Shown here piece by piece: positions 1 through 6,780 of a stretch of DNA of 12,187 bases (positions are counted from its first letter, which is position 1; each line of letters begins with the position of its first letter). The notes below the pieces were generated by a model. It was not told the origin of the DNA. It ran no database searches and was given only the letters and a program-made list of their open reading frames with translations. Position numbers and translations under genes: made by a program. Source of the stretch: Akkermansia muciniphila (GTDB lineage: Bacteria > Pseudomonadota > Gammaproteobacteria > Burkholderiales > Burkholderiaceae_C); NCBI GenBank assembly GCA_943327015.2, contig CALPVM020000034.1, positions 1 to 12,187 on the forward strand. Reading direction: 5' to 3'.

Positions 1-521
1 ATTTGGGAGGCCCAAGCCACAGCATCTAGCCCGGTGTTTTTGCGACCACCATGGCTGTATACATCCCAACCCGGGCCAATGGGCTGGCCGTTTACTAAAC
101 GGGAGCATTCTTCAGTTGTGCGTCGCTTGGCATCAATCGCCACCACAATACATTGTGCACCATACTTGTGCGATGCATCTTGAATGACTTGCGGGTTGGC
201 TATTGCTGCAGAATTGAAGCTGGTTTTATCTGCGCCGGCATTGAGCAATAAGCGAACATCGTCCACCGTGCGTACCCCGCCACCTACGGTTAGCGGAATA
301 AAAACCTGCGATGCTACAGCCTCAATGATGGAGAAAATCAACCCCCTGTTGTCACTGGTAGCGGTAATATCTAAGAAGGTGAGCTCATCCGCCCCTTGCT
401 CGTTGTAGCGTGCGGCAATTTCGACCGGATCGCCTGCATCGCGTAATTCAACAAAGTTGACGCCTTTGACCACGCGGCCACCGGTAACGTCTAGACAGGG
501 AATGATACGTTTAGCAAGCAC
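1..521 (-). CDS. hisF: Imidazole glycerol phosphate synthase cyclase subunit HisF (3' end cut by window)
   Basis: HisF is the cyclase half of IGP synthase. It uses ammonia from HisH to turn PRFAR into imidazole glycerol phosphate and AICAR in the cytoplasm. I translated this gene by hand. It starts at a GTG (519-521), giving the canonical opening LAKRIIPCLDV with the catalytic Asp11. Asp130 is present in VVAIDAKR, and the phosphate-binding TVGGGVRT lies at about residues 78-85. The YSHGGRKNTGLDAVAWA stretch near residue 155 is typical of the family. About 173 residues are visible of the usual 250-257, so the last third of the barrel is outside the window. The GTG lies 8 nt after the hisA stop. 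No ATG or clear Shine-Dalgarno is nearby, so translation is probably coupled to hisA. The family call is very secure. Confidence 0.97.
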   Translation of the reverse strand, partial: MLAKRIIPCLDVTGGRVVKGVNFVELRDAGDPVEIAARYNEQGADELTFLDITATSDNRGLIFSIIEAVASQVFIPLTVGGGVRTVDDVRLLLNAGADKTSFNSAAIANPQVIQDASHKYGAQCIVVAIDAKRRTTEECSRLVNGQPIGPGWDVYSHGGRKNTGLDAVAWASQ

Positions 522-529
522 TGAATCAG

Positions 530-1270
530 TTAACCGTTGAGTTCATCGGCGCGTTCTTGGGCAGAAGCAAAATCAAGTGCTCCACTGTATATGGCGCGAC
601 CGCAAATGACACCTTCTACGCCTTCATCTTCTACTTCGCACAAGGCTTCAATGTCTGCAATGTTAGAGAGACCACCAGAAGCGATAACCGGAATACTCAA
701 AGCTTTGGCCAGATTGACAGTGGCTTCAATGTTAATGCCACTGAGCATGCCGTCTCGACCAATGTCCGTGTAAATAATGGATTCAACGCCGTAGTCTTGG
801 AATTTTTTGCCAAGGTCTATCACATCGTGGCGGGTGAGTTTGCTCCAGCCATCGGTGGCTACTTTGCCGTCACGTGCGTCCAGACCGACAATAATGTGTC
901 CGCCAAAGGCTGTACAAGCGTCTTGCAGGAAGCCGGGGTTTTTAACCGCAGCGGTTCCGATAATGACGTAGCGCAGGCCGGCATCGAGATAGCGTTCTAT
1001 GGTGTCGAGGTCGCGAATGCCCCCGCCCAATTGAACATCGATTTCGCTACCAACTTCTTTGAGAATTTTACGGATAGCTAGCTCGTTTTTGGGATGACCG
1101 GCAAAGGCACCGTTCAAGTCTACAAGGTGAAGTCGACGAGCGCCTTTGTCTACCCAACTTCGGGCCATAACGGCAGGGTCTTCGCCAAATGTGGTTGATT
1201 GATCCATGTCGCCTTGTTTTAGGCGTACACAATGTCCATCTTTAAGGTCTATAGCAGGAATTAAAAGCAT
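530..1270 (-). CDS. hisA: ProFAR isomerase HisA
   Basis: HisA is the cytoplasmic TIM-barrel isomerase that converts ProFAR to PRFAR, the substrate of the HisH-HisF complex encoded on either side of it. The 246-residue length is normal for the family. The opening MLLIPAIDLKDG carries the general base Asp8. The second catalytic Asp is Asp131 in VGLDARDGKV. The phosphate-binding loops are seen as LGGGIRD (81-87) and ASGGLSN (197-203), with IGRDGMLSG at 170-178. The ATG (1268-1270) is fixed by this conserved N-terminus. The 31-nt gap after hisH has no purine-rich Shine-Dalgarno on the coding strand and no terminator, so the gene is read as part of the his operon. HisF is a close paralogue, but the LKDGxCVRLxQGD start and the separate downstream hisF settle the identity. 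Confidence 0.97.
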   Translation of the reverse strand: MLLIPAIDLKDGHCVRLKQGDMDQSTTFGEDPAVMARSWVDKGARRLHLVDLNGAFAGHPKNELAIRKILKEVGSEIDVQLGGGIRDLDTIERYLDAGLRYVIIGTAAVKNPGFLQDACTAFGGHIIVGLDARDGKVATDGWSKLTRHDVIDLGKKFQDYGVESIIYTDIGRDGMLSGINIEATVNLAKALSIPVIASGGLSNIADIEALCEVEDEGVEGVICGRAIYSGALDFASAQERADELNG

Positions 1271-1301
1271 GGTGCTTTAGGAGTAGTGAAAAATGACAAC
1301 T

Positions 1302-1967
1302 TCAGGGATTCCAATGCAGGAAGTTGCGGTAAAGGAGTAAGCCGTGACTGGCACTTTTTTCTGGATGAAACTGCGTTGCGAATATATTATCACGTGCAAT
1401 GACGGATGCAAAGCGATGGCCGTAATTAGTTTCTCCAGCAATGTGGTGAATATCAGACGGTTTTGCGTAGTAACTGTGCACAAAATAGAAATAACTGGCA
1501 TCAGGAATTTGCTGCCACATGGGGTGCGGTTGTTTGCCGTGCGAAACTTGGTGCACTTGGTTCCAACCCATTTGTGGTACTTTGTAGCGGCTGCCATCGG
1601 GTTGCAATTGGCTTTGTAGGTCAAACTTGACTACTTCACCCGGTATCAGACCTAAGCATGGCGTATCTAGTTCTTCGCTGTGGTTGAGCAGCATTTGCAT
1701 ACCTACACAAACCCCCATCAGGGGCTTGTTGCGGGCAGCGTGCAATACAGCTTCTAGCATGCCGGAGTCACGCAATTCGTGCATGCAGTCGCGCATGCCA
1801 CCTTGGCCGGGCAGTACCACACGTTCAGCGTCCATGACTTCTTGTGGGTTACGTGCCCACACTACCTCCACACCCACCTCCGAGGCTACGTGGGTAACAG
1901 CCTGGGTAACGGAACGCAAATTCCCCATGCCGTAATCAACTACCGCAACTTTTTTGGCAAGCGGCAT
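1302..1967 (-). CDS. hisH: Imidazole glycerol phosphate synthase glutaminase subunit HisH
   Basis: HisH is the class I glutamine amidotransferase subunit of IGP synthase. It hydrolyses glutamine and passes ammonia to HisF. The 221-residue protein opens VAVVDYGMGNLRSV, the HisH signature. The oxyanion-strand region VLPGQGGMRDC lies at 51-61. The nucleophile Cys87 is in MGVCVGMQ, and the rest of the triad is His201 and Glu203 in QFHPEKS. The YFVHSYYA stretch (161-168) is also standard. GVCVGMQ replaces the commoner GICLGMQ, a conservative change. The PGQG form of the oxyanion-strand region resembles Burkholderiales HisH proteins. The ATG (1965-1967) is only 2 nt after the hisB stop, which indicates translational coupling. 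All catalytic residues are present, so the enzyme should be active. Confidence 0.97.
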   Translation of the reverse strand: MPLAKKVAVVDYGMGNLRSVTQAVTHVASEVGVEVVWARNPQEVMDAERVVLPGQGGMRDCMHELRDSGMLEAVLHAARNKPLMGVCVGMQMLLNHSEELDTPCLGLIPGEVVKFDLQSQLQPDGSRYKVPQMGWNQVHQVSHGKQPHPMWQQIPDASYFYFVHSYYAKPSDIHHIAGETNYGHRFASVIARDNIFATQFHPEKSASHGLLLYRNFLHWNP

Positions 1968-1969
1968 GG

Positions 1970-2599
1970 TTAGAGCGAACCCTTGGTGGAGGGAATAGTG
2001 CCCAATGCACGTGGATCGAGCTCAACAGCTGCACGCAGGGCGCGTGCAAATGCTTTGAATACCGTTTCTGCTTGATGGTGTGCATTGCAACCTTTAAGGT
2101 TGTCAATGTGCAGGGTAACCAAGGCATGGTTAACAAATCCCTGAAAAAATTCGTGGGTGAGCTGGGTGTCAAAGCCACCAATAGAGCCACTGGTAAAGGG
2201 AATGTTCATCACAAGTCCTGGTCGACCAGAAAAGTCTATAACCACGCGCGAAAGGGCTTCGTCGAGGGGGACATAGGCATGGCCATAGCGGCGAATGCCT
2301 TTTTTGTCGCCAATGGCTTGGGCAAATGCTTGTCCTAGGGTGATACCCACGTCTTCAACGGTGTGGTGGCCGTCTATGTGTAAATCGCCCTGTGCTTGGA
2401 TGTCGAGGTCTATAAGCCCGTGGCGTGCTATTTGGTCCAGCATGTGGTCAAAAAAACCAATGCCAGTGGAAAGTTGTGATTTTCCGGTGCCATCAAGGTT
2501 AATTTGCACGCGGATTTTGGTTTCTGCCGTAGTGCGCGAGACGTCCGCGGTACGCATTGGTACTGCAGCTGGTGTAGGTGTGATGGACGCTGGGTTCAT
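1970..2599 (-). CDS. hisB: Imidazoleglycerol-phosphate dehydratase HisB (monofunctional)
   Basis: HisB dehydrates imidazole glycerol phosphate to imidazole acetol phosphate, the substrate of HisC, using a manganese cluster. With the chosen start the protein has 209 residues. Metal-site motifs are FFDHML (49-54), HHTVEDVGI (78-86) and CNAHHQAE (171-178), with DEALSR at about 113-118 and the C-terminal STKG loop at 204-207. There is no N-terminal histidinol-phosphatase domain, so this is the short form and not the bifunctional enterobacterial one. The ATG at 2597-2599 overlaps the hisC stop as ATGA, which argues for coupled initiation there. An internal ATG at 2555-2557 (MRTADVSR) gives 195 residues, the usual family length, and cannot be excluded. 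An in-frame extension further upstream would run deep into hisC and lacks conservation, so I did not use it. Confidence 0.95.
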   Translation of the reverse strand: MNPASITPTPAAVPMRTADVSRTTAETKIRVQINLDGTGKSQLSTGIGFFDHMLDQIARHGLIDLDIQAQGDLHIDGHHTVEDVGITLGQAFAQAIGDKKGIRRYGHAYVPLDEALSRVVIDFSGRPGLVMNIPFTSGSIGGFDTQLTHEFFQGFVNHALVTLHIDNLKGCNAHHQAETVFKAFARALRAAVELDPRALGTIPSTKGSL

Positions 2600-3726
2600 A
2601 GTATTTCTTGCAATGCGGCCAGAAGCTGCTTGTTTTCTTCGGCTGTGCCAACCGTTAAACGCAAGCAATTATCCAGAAGTATATGCATTTTGGATACATT
2701 TTTGATAAGTATACTTTTTGCCTTGAGCTTCTCAAACACAGCTTGGGCTTGGTCAAGGCGAATCAATACCATGTTGGCGTCGCTGTTCCATACCGTTATG
2801 CCTGGTAGGGTACGCAAGGCGGCAATCAGGTGGGTGCGCTCGGTCCGAATAGCAGTGGCCTGCTGTGCAAAAACTTCTGCATGCTCTAATGCAAAAAGCG
2901 CACATTCGCAGTTAAGCACGCTGATGTTGTACGGTGGGCGTACCTTGTCTATTTCGGCTATTAACGCCGATGGGCCCATCATGTAACCCAAGCGTACGCC
3001 TGCTAAGCCAAATTTGCTTAAAGTGCGCATCAGTAAAACGTGACTGTGCTGTTCTGGCTGATTACGAATGTGGTCAATGTAGCTGCGGCTGGCAAAGGGT
3101 TGGTAAGCTTCGTCAATTACCACAATACTGCCCGTTTGGGCAGCGGCGTTAATTACGCTGGCCATACCAGACTCATCCCATAAGGTTGCCGTGGGATTGT
3201 TGGGGTAAGCCAAATAAACAATGGCGGGTTGATGCTGGGCAATGGCTTTCTCCATGGCCGCTACATCCAGTGCAAAATCGGGGGTGAGTGGTACGCCTAC
3301 AAAGTCTAGTCCTTGCAACAAGGCGCTCACGGAATACATGACAAAACCAGGAACGGGAGCCAAAACAACGGGGCGTTTACCGTCAGCATCAGCTGGCTGT
3401 GCACAAGCCAAGGACAATAATGAAATGAGCTCATCGGAGCCGTTGCCCAGCATGATGTCGTGATCTACAGGCATGTTTGCGTAATCGGCTAAGGCACGGC
3501 GCAAGTCATGGGTTCGCCCATCGGGGTAACGGTTAAGTGCCAGCTGGCCTAAACGTTGTCCTAGTTTTTGTTGTAATGCTTCAGGCAGGGTGTAGGGGTT
3601 CTCCATTGCATCGAGTTTGACCATACCGGTGGCATCTTGCACGGTATAGGCTTGCATGCTGAGCACATCACTGCGGATGCGTTGCTTCAGTATGGTTTGC
3701 AATGGTGGCATTTTGGGTTTTTGCAC
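2596..3726 (-). CDS. hisC: Histidinol-phosphate aminotransferase HisC
   Basis: HisC is a PLP-dependent fold-type I aminotransferase that converts imidazole acetol phosphate and glutamate to histidinol phosphate and 2-oxoglutarate. Motifs in order are the substrate-binding LDAMENPYTLP (38-48), NRYPDG (65-70), GNGSDEL (94-100), YPNNPT (174-179), DEAY (205-208), and RTLSKFGLAGVRLGY (234-248). The last holds the PLP Schiff-base lysine Lys238 and the phosphate-binding Arg245. The 376-residue length is slightly above the 350-370 typical of the family. The start is uncertain. The longest frame begins at a GTG (3724-3726), and an ATG five codons later (3709-3711) is equally plausible. Neither has a good Shine-Dalgarno. 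This is the first his gene after fliA, and a TATAAT box 22 nt upstream suggests the his transcript begins here. HisG and HisD are not encoded upstream. Confidence 0.95.
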   Translation of the reverse strand: MQKPKMPPLQTILKQRIRSDVLSMQAYTVQDATGMVKLDAMENPYTLPEALQQKLGQRLGQLALNRYPDGRTHDLRRALADYANMPVDHDIMLGNGSDELISLLSLACAQPADADGKRPVVLAPVPGFVMYSVSALLQGLDFVGVPLTPDFALDVAAMEKAIAQHQPAIVYLAYPNNPTATLWDESGMASVINAAAQTGSIVVIDEAYQPFASRSYIDHIRNQPEQHSHVLLMRTLSKFGLAGVRLGYMMGPSALIAEIDKVRPPYNISVLNCECALFALEHAEVFAQQATAIRTERTHLIAALRTLPGITVWNSDANMVLIRLDQAQAVFEKLKAKSILIKNVSKMHILLDNCLRLTVGTAEENKQLLAALQEIL

Positions 3727-3748
3727 AGATTTCGTAAATCAATGCAGG

Positions 3749-3754
3749 ATTATA
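3749..3754 (-). promoter_or_regulatory. Putative sigma-70 -10 box for the hisCBHAF transcript
   Basis: The coding strand has a perfect TATAAT here, in the short gap between fliA and hisC, preceded by AAAGG. The predicted start of transcription is near 3742, giving a leader of about 16 nt to the GTG or 31 nt to the ATG of hisC. There is no good -35 hexamer 16-18 nt upstream, so strength or need for an activator is unknown. A leader this short leaves no room for a histidine-rich attenuator peptide. Confidence 0.45.
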
Positions 3755-3789
3755 CCTTTGCATCCATCGGTGTGATGGGGGGTGTTTTT

Positions 3790-4506
3790 TTAGTGGGCGC
3801 GCATTTTGGCTCTCAGCCGTGCAATTGACTGGCTGTGGAGCTGACAAACCCTTGATTCCGTGATGTCCAGTACGGCAGCAATTTCTTTTAAGTTCATTTC
3901 TTGCTCGTAATACATGCTCATAACGTATTGTTCACGCTCAGGTAAGGTCTTGATGGCGGTAACCAGCGATGCTTTGAGTCGTTGGTCGCGCAAAATATGG
4001 AGCGGGTCTGCATCGGTGTCGGCAACGTGCCGATCGAGAAAGGTGTCATCGTCCTCGTCTTTGCGGGACATGTCTTCTAAATACACCAGTTGGGTACCAC
4101 GAACTTTTCCCAGCAAGCTTTGGTAGTCGGTCAGATTCATGCCTAATTCATTGGCAATCTCTGATTCAGCAGGAGTACGACCCAATCGGTGCTCCAGTTT
4201 TCGCATGGCAACTTCAATGTCTTTTTGGCTTTTGCGTGAGCCGCGTGACATCCAGTCGTTTTCGCGTAATTCGTCCAGCATGGCGCCTTTAATTCGCTGC
4301 GAGGCAAATGTTTCGAACTGAACTCCCTGTGCAGCCTCATAACGGCTAAGCGCGTCGGCCAAACCAATGAGACCCACTTGAATAAGATCGTCTACCTCTA
4401 CGCTGGGGGGTAGCTTGGCCATCATGTGATGCGCCAGTTTGCGTACCAATGGCTGGTATTGCCGGATCATGGCATTGCGATCGAGTTGCCCTTTTGCGGT
4501 GTACAT
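3790..4506 (-). CDS. fliA: Flagellar sigma factor FliA (sigma-28)
   Basis: FliA directs RNA polymerase to late flagellar and chemotaxis promoters and is held inactive by FlgM until the hook is complete. The 238-residue length is exactly in the family range. Region 2 spans about residues 14-90. It includes the core-binding DDLIQVGLIGLADALSRY (39-56) and the promoter-melting stretch FASQRIKGAMLDELRENDW (67-85), diagnostic of sigma-28. Region 3 runs about 95-145. Region 4 (about 180-235) has the helix-turn-helix LKEIAAVLDITESRVCQLHS. The ATG overlaps the flhG stop by one base (TGATG) and has an AGGAG Shine-Dalgarno 6 nt upstream. It is the last gene of the flhBAFG-fliA run. No clear intrinsic terminator follows, so some read-through into the his genes is possible. 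Confidence 0.97.
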   Translation of the reverse strand: MYTAKGQLDRNAMIRQYQPLVRKLAHHMMAKLPPSVEVDDLIQVGLIGLADALSRYEAAQGVQFETFASQRIKGAMLDELRENDWMSRGSRKSQKDIEVAMRKLEHRLGRTPAESEIANELGMNLTDYQSLLGKVRGTQLVYLEDMSRKDEDDDTFLDRHVADTDADPLHILRDQRLKASLVTAIKTLPEREQYVMSMYYEQEMNLKEIAAVLDITESRVCQLHSQSIARLRAKMRAH

Positions 4507-5312
4507 CAGAGGCTCCTAAAGGTGGATTCCAAATGGCTTGTTGCTGATAACCTGCTACTCATGTCAGACCAGTGTGCTTGTAGCGGTACGGCGCGCTCTA
4601 ACAACGCCAATGCCAAACGTTCAACGGCAGGGCAGGGGCTTTCATCGGTGTGCGGTAAGTTCACTGTTAATGCGTTCACGCGGTAATCCAGAAATTGTTC
4701 GGCACACTCAACCAACCCTTTGCTTGGGTTGGAGTCCTTTTGTGCATCCATCTCGGTATCTACACTTATTACGTTCGTAATGGTAGGCTCAATTTTACCG
4801 ATTAGCAATAAGCGTTTCAATGCCAAGTAACTGGTAAGCAAAGATGATTTGGTATTGGATGTGGCAAGAAGTGGGTTGGTGCTGAGCTGGTTAAGCATTA
4901 ATGTCAGGGTACGGGCATCGCTATACACCAGTACAACATTTTCTTGTGCAAACAGTCTGCCCAATTCAGCCAGATTAAATAATTCCTTTGGGTTCGATTG
5001 CGCTTGTAAGCACAATGATTGCAGACCCAGGCGTGAGGGGATAATGCGCCAGGTGGGGGTGTCGGTGTCTTTGCCGCCCCAATATGCGTAGTCGAGCATT
5101 TGCTCCAATCCAGGGTTGTCAACACTTTCTTCCATGGATCCGTCCAACACGGCAACGGAATAGCCAAAACCGACCAGCGATGAACACAAACGCCAGAGCA
5201 GCGGAAGCTCGGCTTTTTCATCGCCATGGCTTACAACGGAAATGAGCTTTGGCGCTTCGGGCATAGCCAGATCCATCAGGCCGGCCGCTTGGTTAATGGG
5301 ACGACTATGCAT
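4506..5312 (-). CDS. flhG: FlhG-like (MinD family) protein with a degenerate P-loop
   Basis: Its place between flhF and fliA is that of flhG (fleN), which encodes the MinD-like ATPase that limits flagellar number and stimulates FlhF GTPase. The 268 residues follow the FlhG layout. The N-terminal helix INQAAGLMDL (6-15) resembles the DQAxGLR activator motif. Next come strand ISVVS (24-28), helix and strand SVAVLDGS (52-59), a Walker-B-like LVYSDAR (128-134), and the TSNTKSSLLTSYLALKRLL stretch (151-169) that matches the family's TTPEPTxxxDAYALIK element. The deviant Walker A motif (GKGGVGKT) is missing: SHGDEKAELP occupies its position, with no GK-T/S pair. ATP binding is therefore unlikely. 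The ATG overlaps flhF by 8 nt and follows an AAGGGG Shine-Dalgarno. The family is assigned by position and layout. The loss of ATPase function is my inference. Confidence 0.75.
   Translation of the reverse strand: MHSRPINQAAGLMDLAMPEAPKLISVVSHGDEKAELPLLWRLCSSLVGFGYSVAVLDGSMEESVDNPGLEQMLDYAYWGGKDTDTPTWRIIPSRLGLQSLCLQAQSNPKELFNLAELGRLFAQENVVLVYSDARTLTLMLNQLSTNPLLATSNTKSSLLTSYLALKRLLLIGKIEPTITNVISVDTEMDAQKDSNPSKGLVECAEQFLDYRVNALTVNLPHTDESPCPAVERLALALLERAVPLQAHWSDMSSRLSATSHLESTFRSL
4513..4517 (-). promoter_or_regulatory. Ribosome binding site of fliA
   Basis: AGGAG on the coding strand, 6 nt before the fliA ATG and inside the last codons of flhG. It is the best Shine-Dalgarno in the operon and fixes the fliA start. 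Confidence 0.8.
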
Positions 5313-6780
5313 CTAAATGCCCCTTGAAGCTGGCAGAGCCGGCATTGGAAGGGTTGAAGAAAAAGCCAAGGTCGCTGGCCTTTGGATCGTAGGCTGAGCC
5401 GCCAGCAGAACGCATAGACATGCGAACCAGTTTGTTGGCGTGGGCAGCTTCCCAGTCTTCGGGTACACGCTGACCGGTGGTAATGCCACGCAAAATCAGT
5501 TGGTGACGAATGGCTGCATCAATGGCGGGACCCATTTTTACTGCTTCATCAGTTTTGGAGAAGATAACTTCTTGGGTAGCGCCTACTTTAAAGCAACCCA
5601 CTGCATCATCTATGGTGTCGCCATGGTTGCCAGCGTTGAGTACCAGCAAGCGTTTAATTTCAGGCAAATCCAACAATTCCAGCATTTCGCGTTTACGCGG
5701 ATCGCGTGGGGCAATACCAGTAGTGTCAATCAGAACCATTTTTTTGTTTGAGAGCAAACCCAGTAAGTCTTGCAGTGCTGCTTTGTCGTGTGCCAAATGT
5801 GCCACAACGCCCAACATTTTGCCGTAGGCACGCAGTTGCTCATGCGCACCAATGCGGTAGGTATCCAGAGTGATCAAGCCTACACTGCCAGGGCCGTGGG
5901 CACGGGCACACAAACCTGCCAGTTTGGCAGCTGTAGTGGTTTTGCCCACACCTGTTGCACCCAACAGGGCAAACACGCCACCTTCTTCGTGCAAGGCGCA
6001 GCTGTCAGCATCGGTACGCAGGTTGCGTTCCAGCACGTCCATGACCCAGCGGAACGATTCAGATGCATCCATATCTTCAGGCATGCGCTCCAAAATAGCG
6101 CGTGACAGGGTGGGTGAGTAACCTGAACGGATCATTTTCAGCATCAGGTTAGTTTGGATTGGGTTTTGACGCGCCTGGCCCAACCATGTCAGGGTATTGA
6201 AGCGGTCTTCAATCATCTCTTTCATGGCGTGCAGCTCGTCCACAATGCCTTGGGGCATGGCTGCGTTTTGGGTCACGATAGGCGCGACCTTGCGCGTAGG
6301 GGTTGCCACTTTCTTGAGAACGGGAGGCTCTACTTCAATTGCAATTTTGGGCGTTGTCAGCTTTGGCGCAGCAGCGGGGCGTGCACGTTCTGGCTGAGCT
6401 GCAACGGGTGCTGGAGCGGCGGCCTGCATTTCTGGCTCATTGCGCATGGTTTCGCTGCGTTTGCGCATCATGCGTTCACGCACATAGTCTTGGAAAGAAA
6501 GCGTGCTCATTGCCAACTGTTCAGCATCTTCTTCTACCTTGGTCACTGTTTCAGGGTAGTTGTGTGGTGCTGGACGGCGTGATGCATTACCCTGCTGTTT
6601 GCCTTGGGTTGGGCTTTCGTGCTGGTCCAGGGCCGAAAGTGAATCTTCGGCTGTGGCAACTACTTCCACACCATTTTCTGTAGGGCGGTTAGAAAGAATC
6701 AGGGTTCCTTCACCAAAAGCCATGCGGGCCTTGGCAAGTGCTTCGCGGGATGTTGCTGCGGTAAATCGTTGGATGTTCAT
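5305..6780 (-). CDS. flhF: Flagellar biosynthesis GTPase FlhF
   Basis: FlhF is an SRP-family GTPase that recruits early flagellar parts to the membrane and sets where flagella form. The 491-residue protein has the three expected parts. The N-terminal B domain starts MNIQRF and includes TLILSNR (26-32). A low-complexity Ala/Pro-rich linker covers about 118-170. The NG domain has G1 GATGVGKT (274-281), DTYRIGAHEQL (306-316), the switch II DTTG (352-355), the guanine-specificity SKTDE (408-412) and the terminal GQRVPEDW (437-444). All GTPase motifs look intact, in contrast to the neighbouring FlhG-like protein. Its ATG overlaps the flhA stop as ATGA and has a GAGGT Shine-Dalgarno 5 nt upstream. 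Its own end overlaps flhG by 8 nt. FtsY and Ffh are paralogues, but the B domain and context support FlhF. Confidence 0.96.
   Translation of the reverse strand: MNIQRFTAATSREALAKARMAFGEGTLILSNRPTENGVEVVATAEDSLSALDQHESPTQGKQQGNASRRPAPHNYPETVTKVEEDAEQLAMSTLSFQDYVRERMMRKRSETMRNEPEMQAAAPAPVAAQPERARPAAAPKLTTPKIAIEVEPPVLKKVATPTRKVAPIVTQNAAMPQGIVDELHAMKEMIEDRFNTLTWLGQARQNPIQTNLMLKMIRSGYSPTLSRAILERMPEDMDASESFRWVMDVLERNLRTDADSCALHEEGGVFALLGATGVGKTTTAAKLAGLCARAHGPGSVGLITLDTYRIGAHEQLRAYGKMLGVVAHLAHDKAALQDLLGLLSNKKMVLIDTTGIAPRDPRKREMLELLDLPEIKRLLVLNAGNHGDTIDDAVGCFKVGATQEVIFSKTDEAVKMGPAIDAAIRHQLILRGITTGQRVPEDWEAAHANKLVRMSMRSAGGSAYDPKASDLGFFFNPSNAGSASFKGHLDA
5320..5325 (-). promoter_or_regulatory. Ribosome binding site of the flhG-like gene
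   Basis: AAGGGG on the coding strand, 7 nt before the ATG at 5310-5312 and inside the end of flhF. It supports this ATG as the start, and so supports the N-terminal NQAAGL helix being part of the protein. Confidence 0.65.

Noticed and set aside
557..1081. A 174-codon open frame on the plus strand opposite hisA
   Set aside because: It lies entirely antisense to a fully conserved hisA, has no recognisable domain, and its openness follows from codon use on the other strand.
2600..2668. Longer hisB reading frame extending 23 codons into hisC
   Set aside because: This would need a 73-nt overlap with conserved hisC, and the added residues do not resemble any HisB N-terminus.
3764..3778. CCATC-N5-GATGG stem as an intrinsic terminator of the fliA transcript
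   Set aside because: The stem is only 5 bp and is followed by ATGC, not a U-run, so it does not meet the pattern of a terminator.
6154..6582. A 142-codon plus-strand frame opposite flhF, rich in Cys, His and Trp
   Set aside because: The composition is what an antisense reading of the Ala/Pro/Arg-rich FlhF linker would give. There is no Shine-Dalgarno or family motif.
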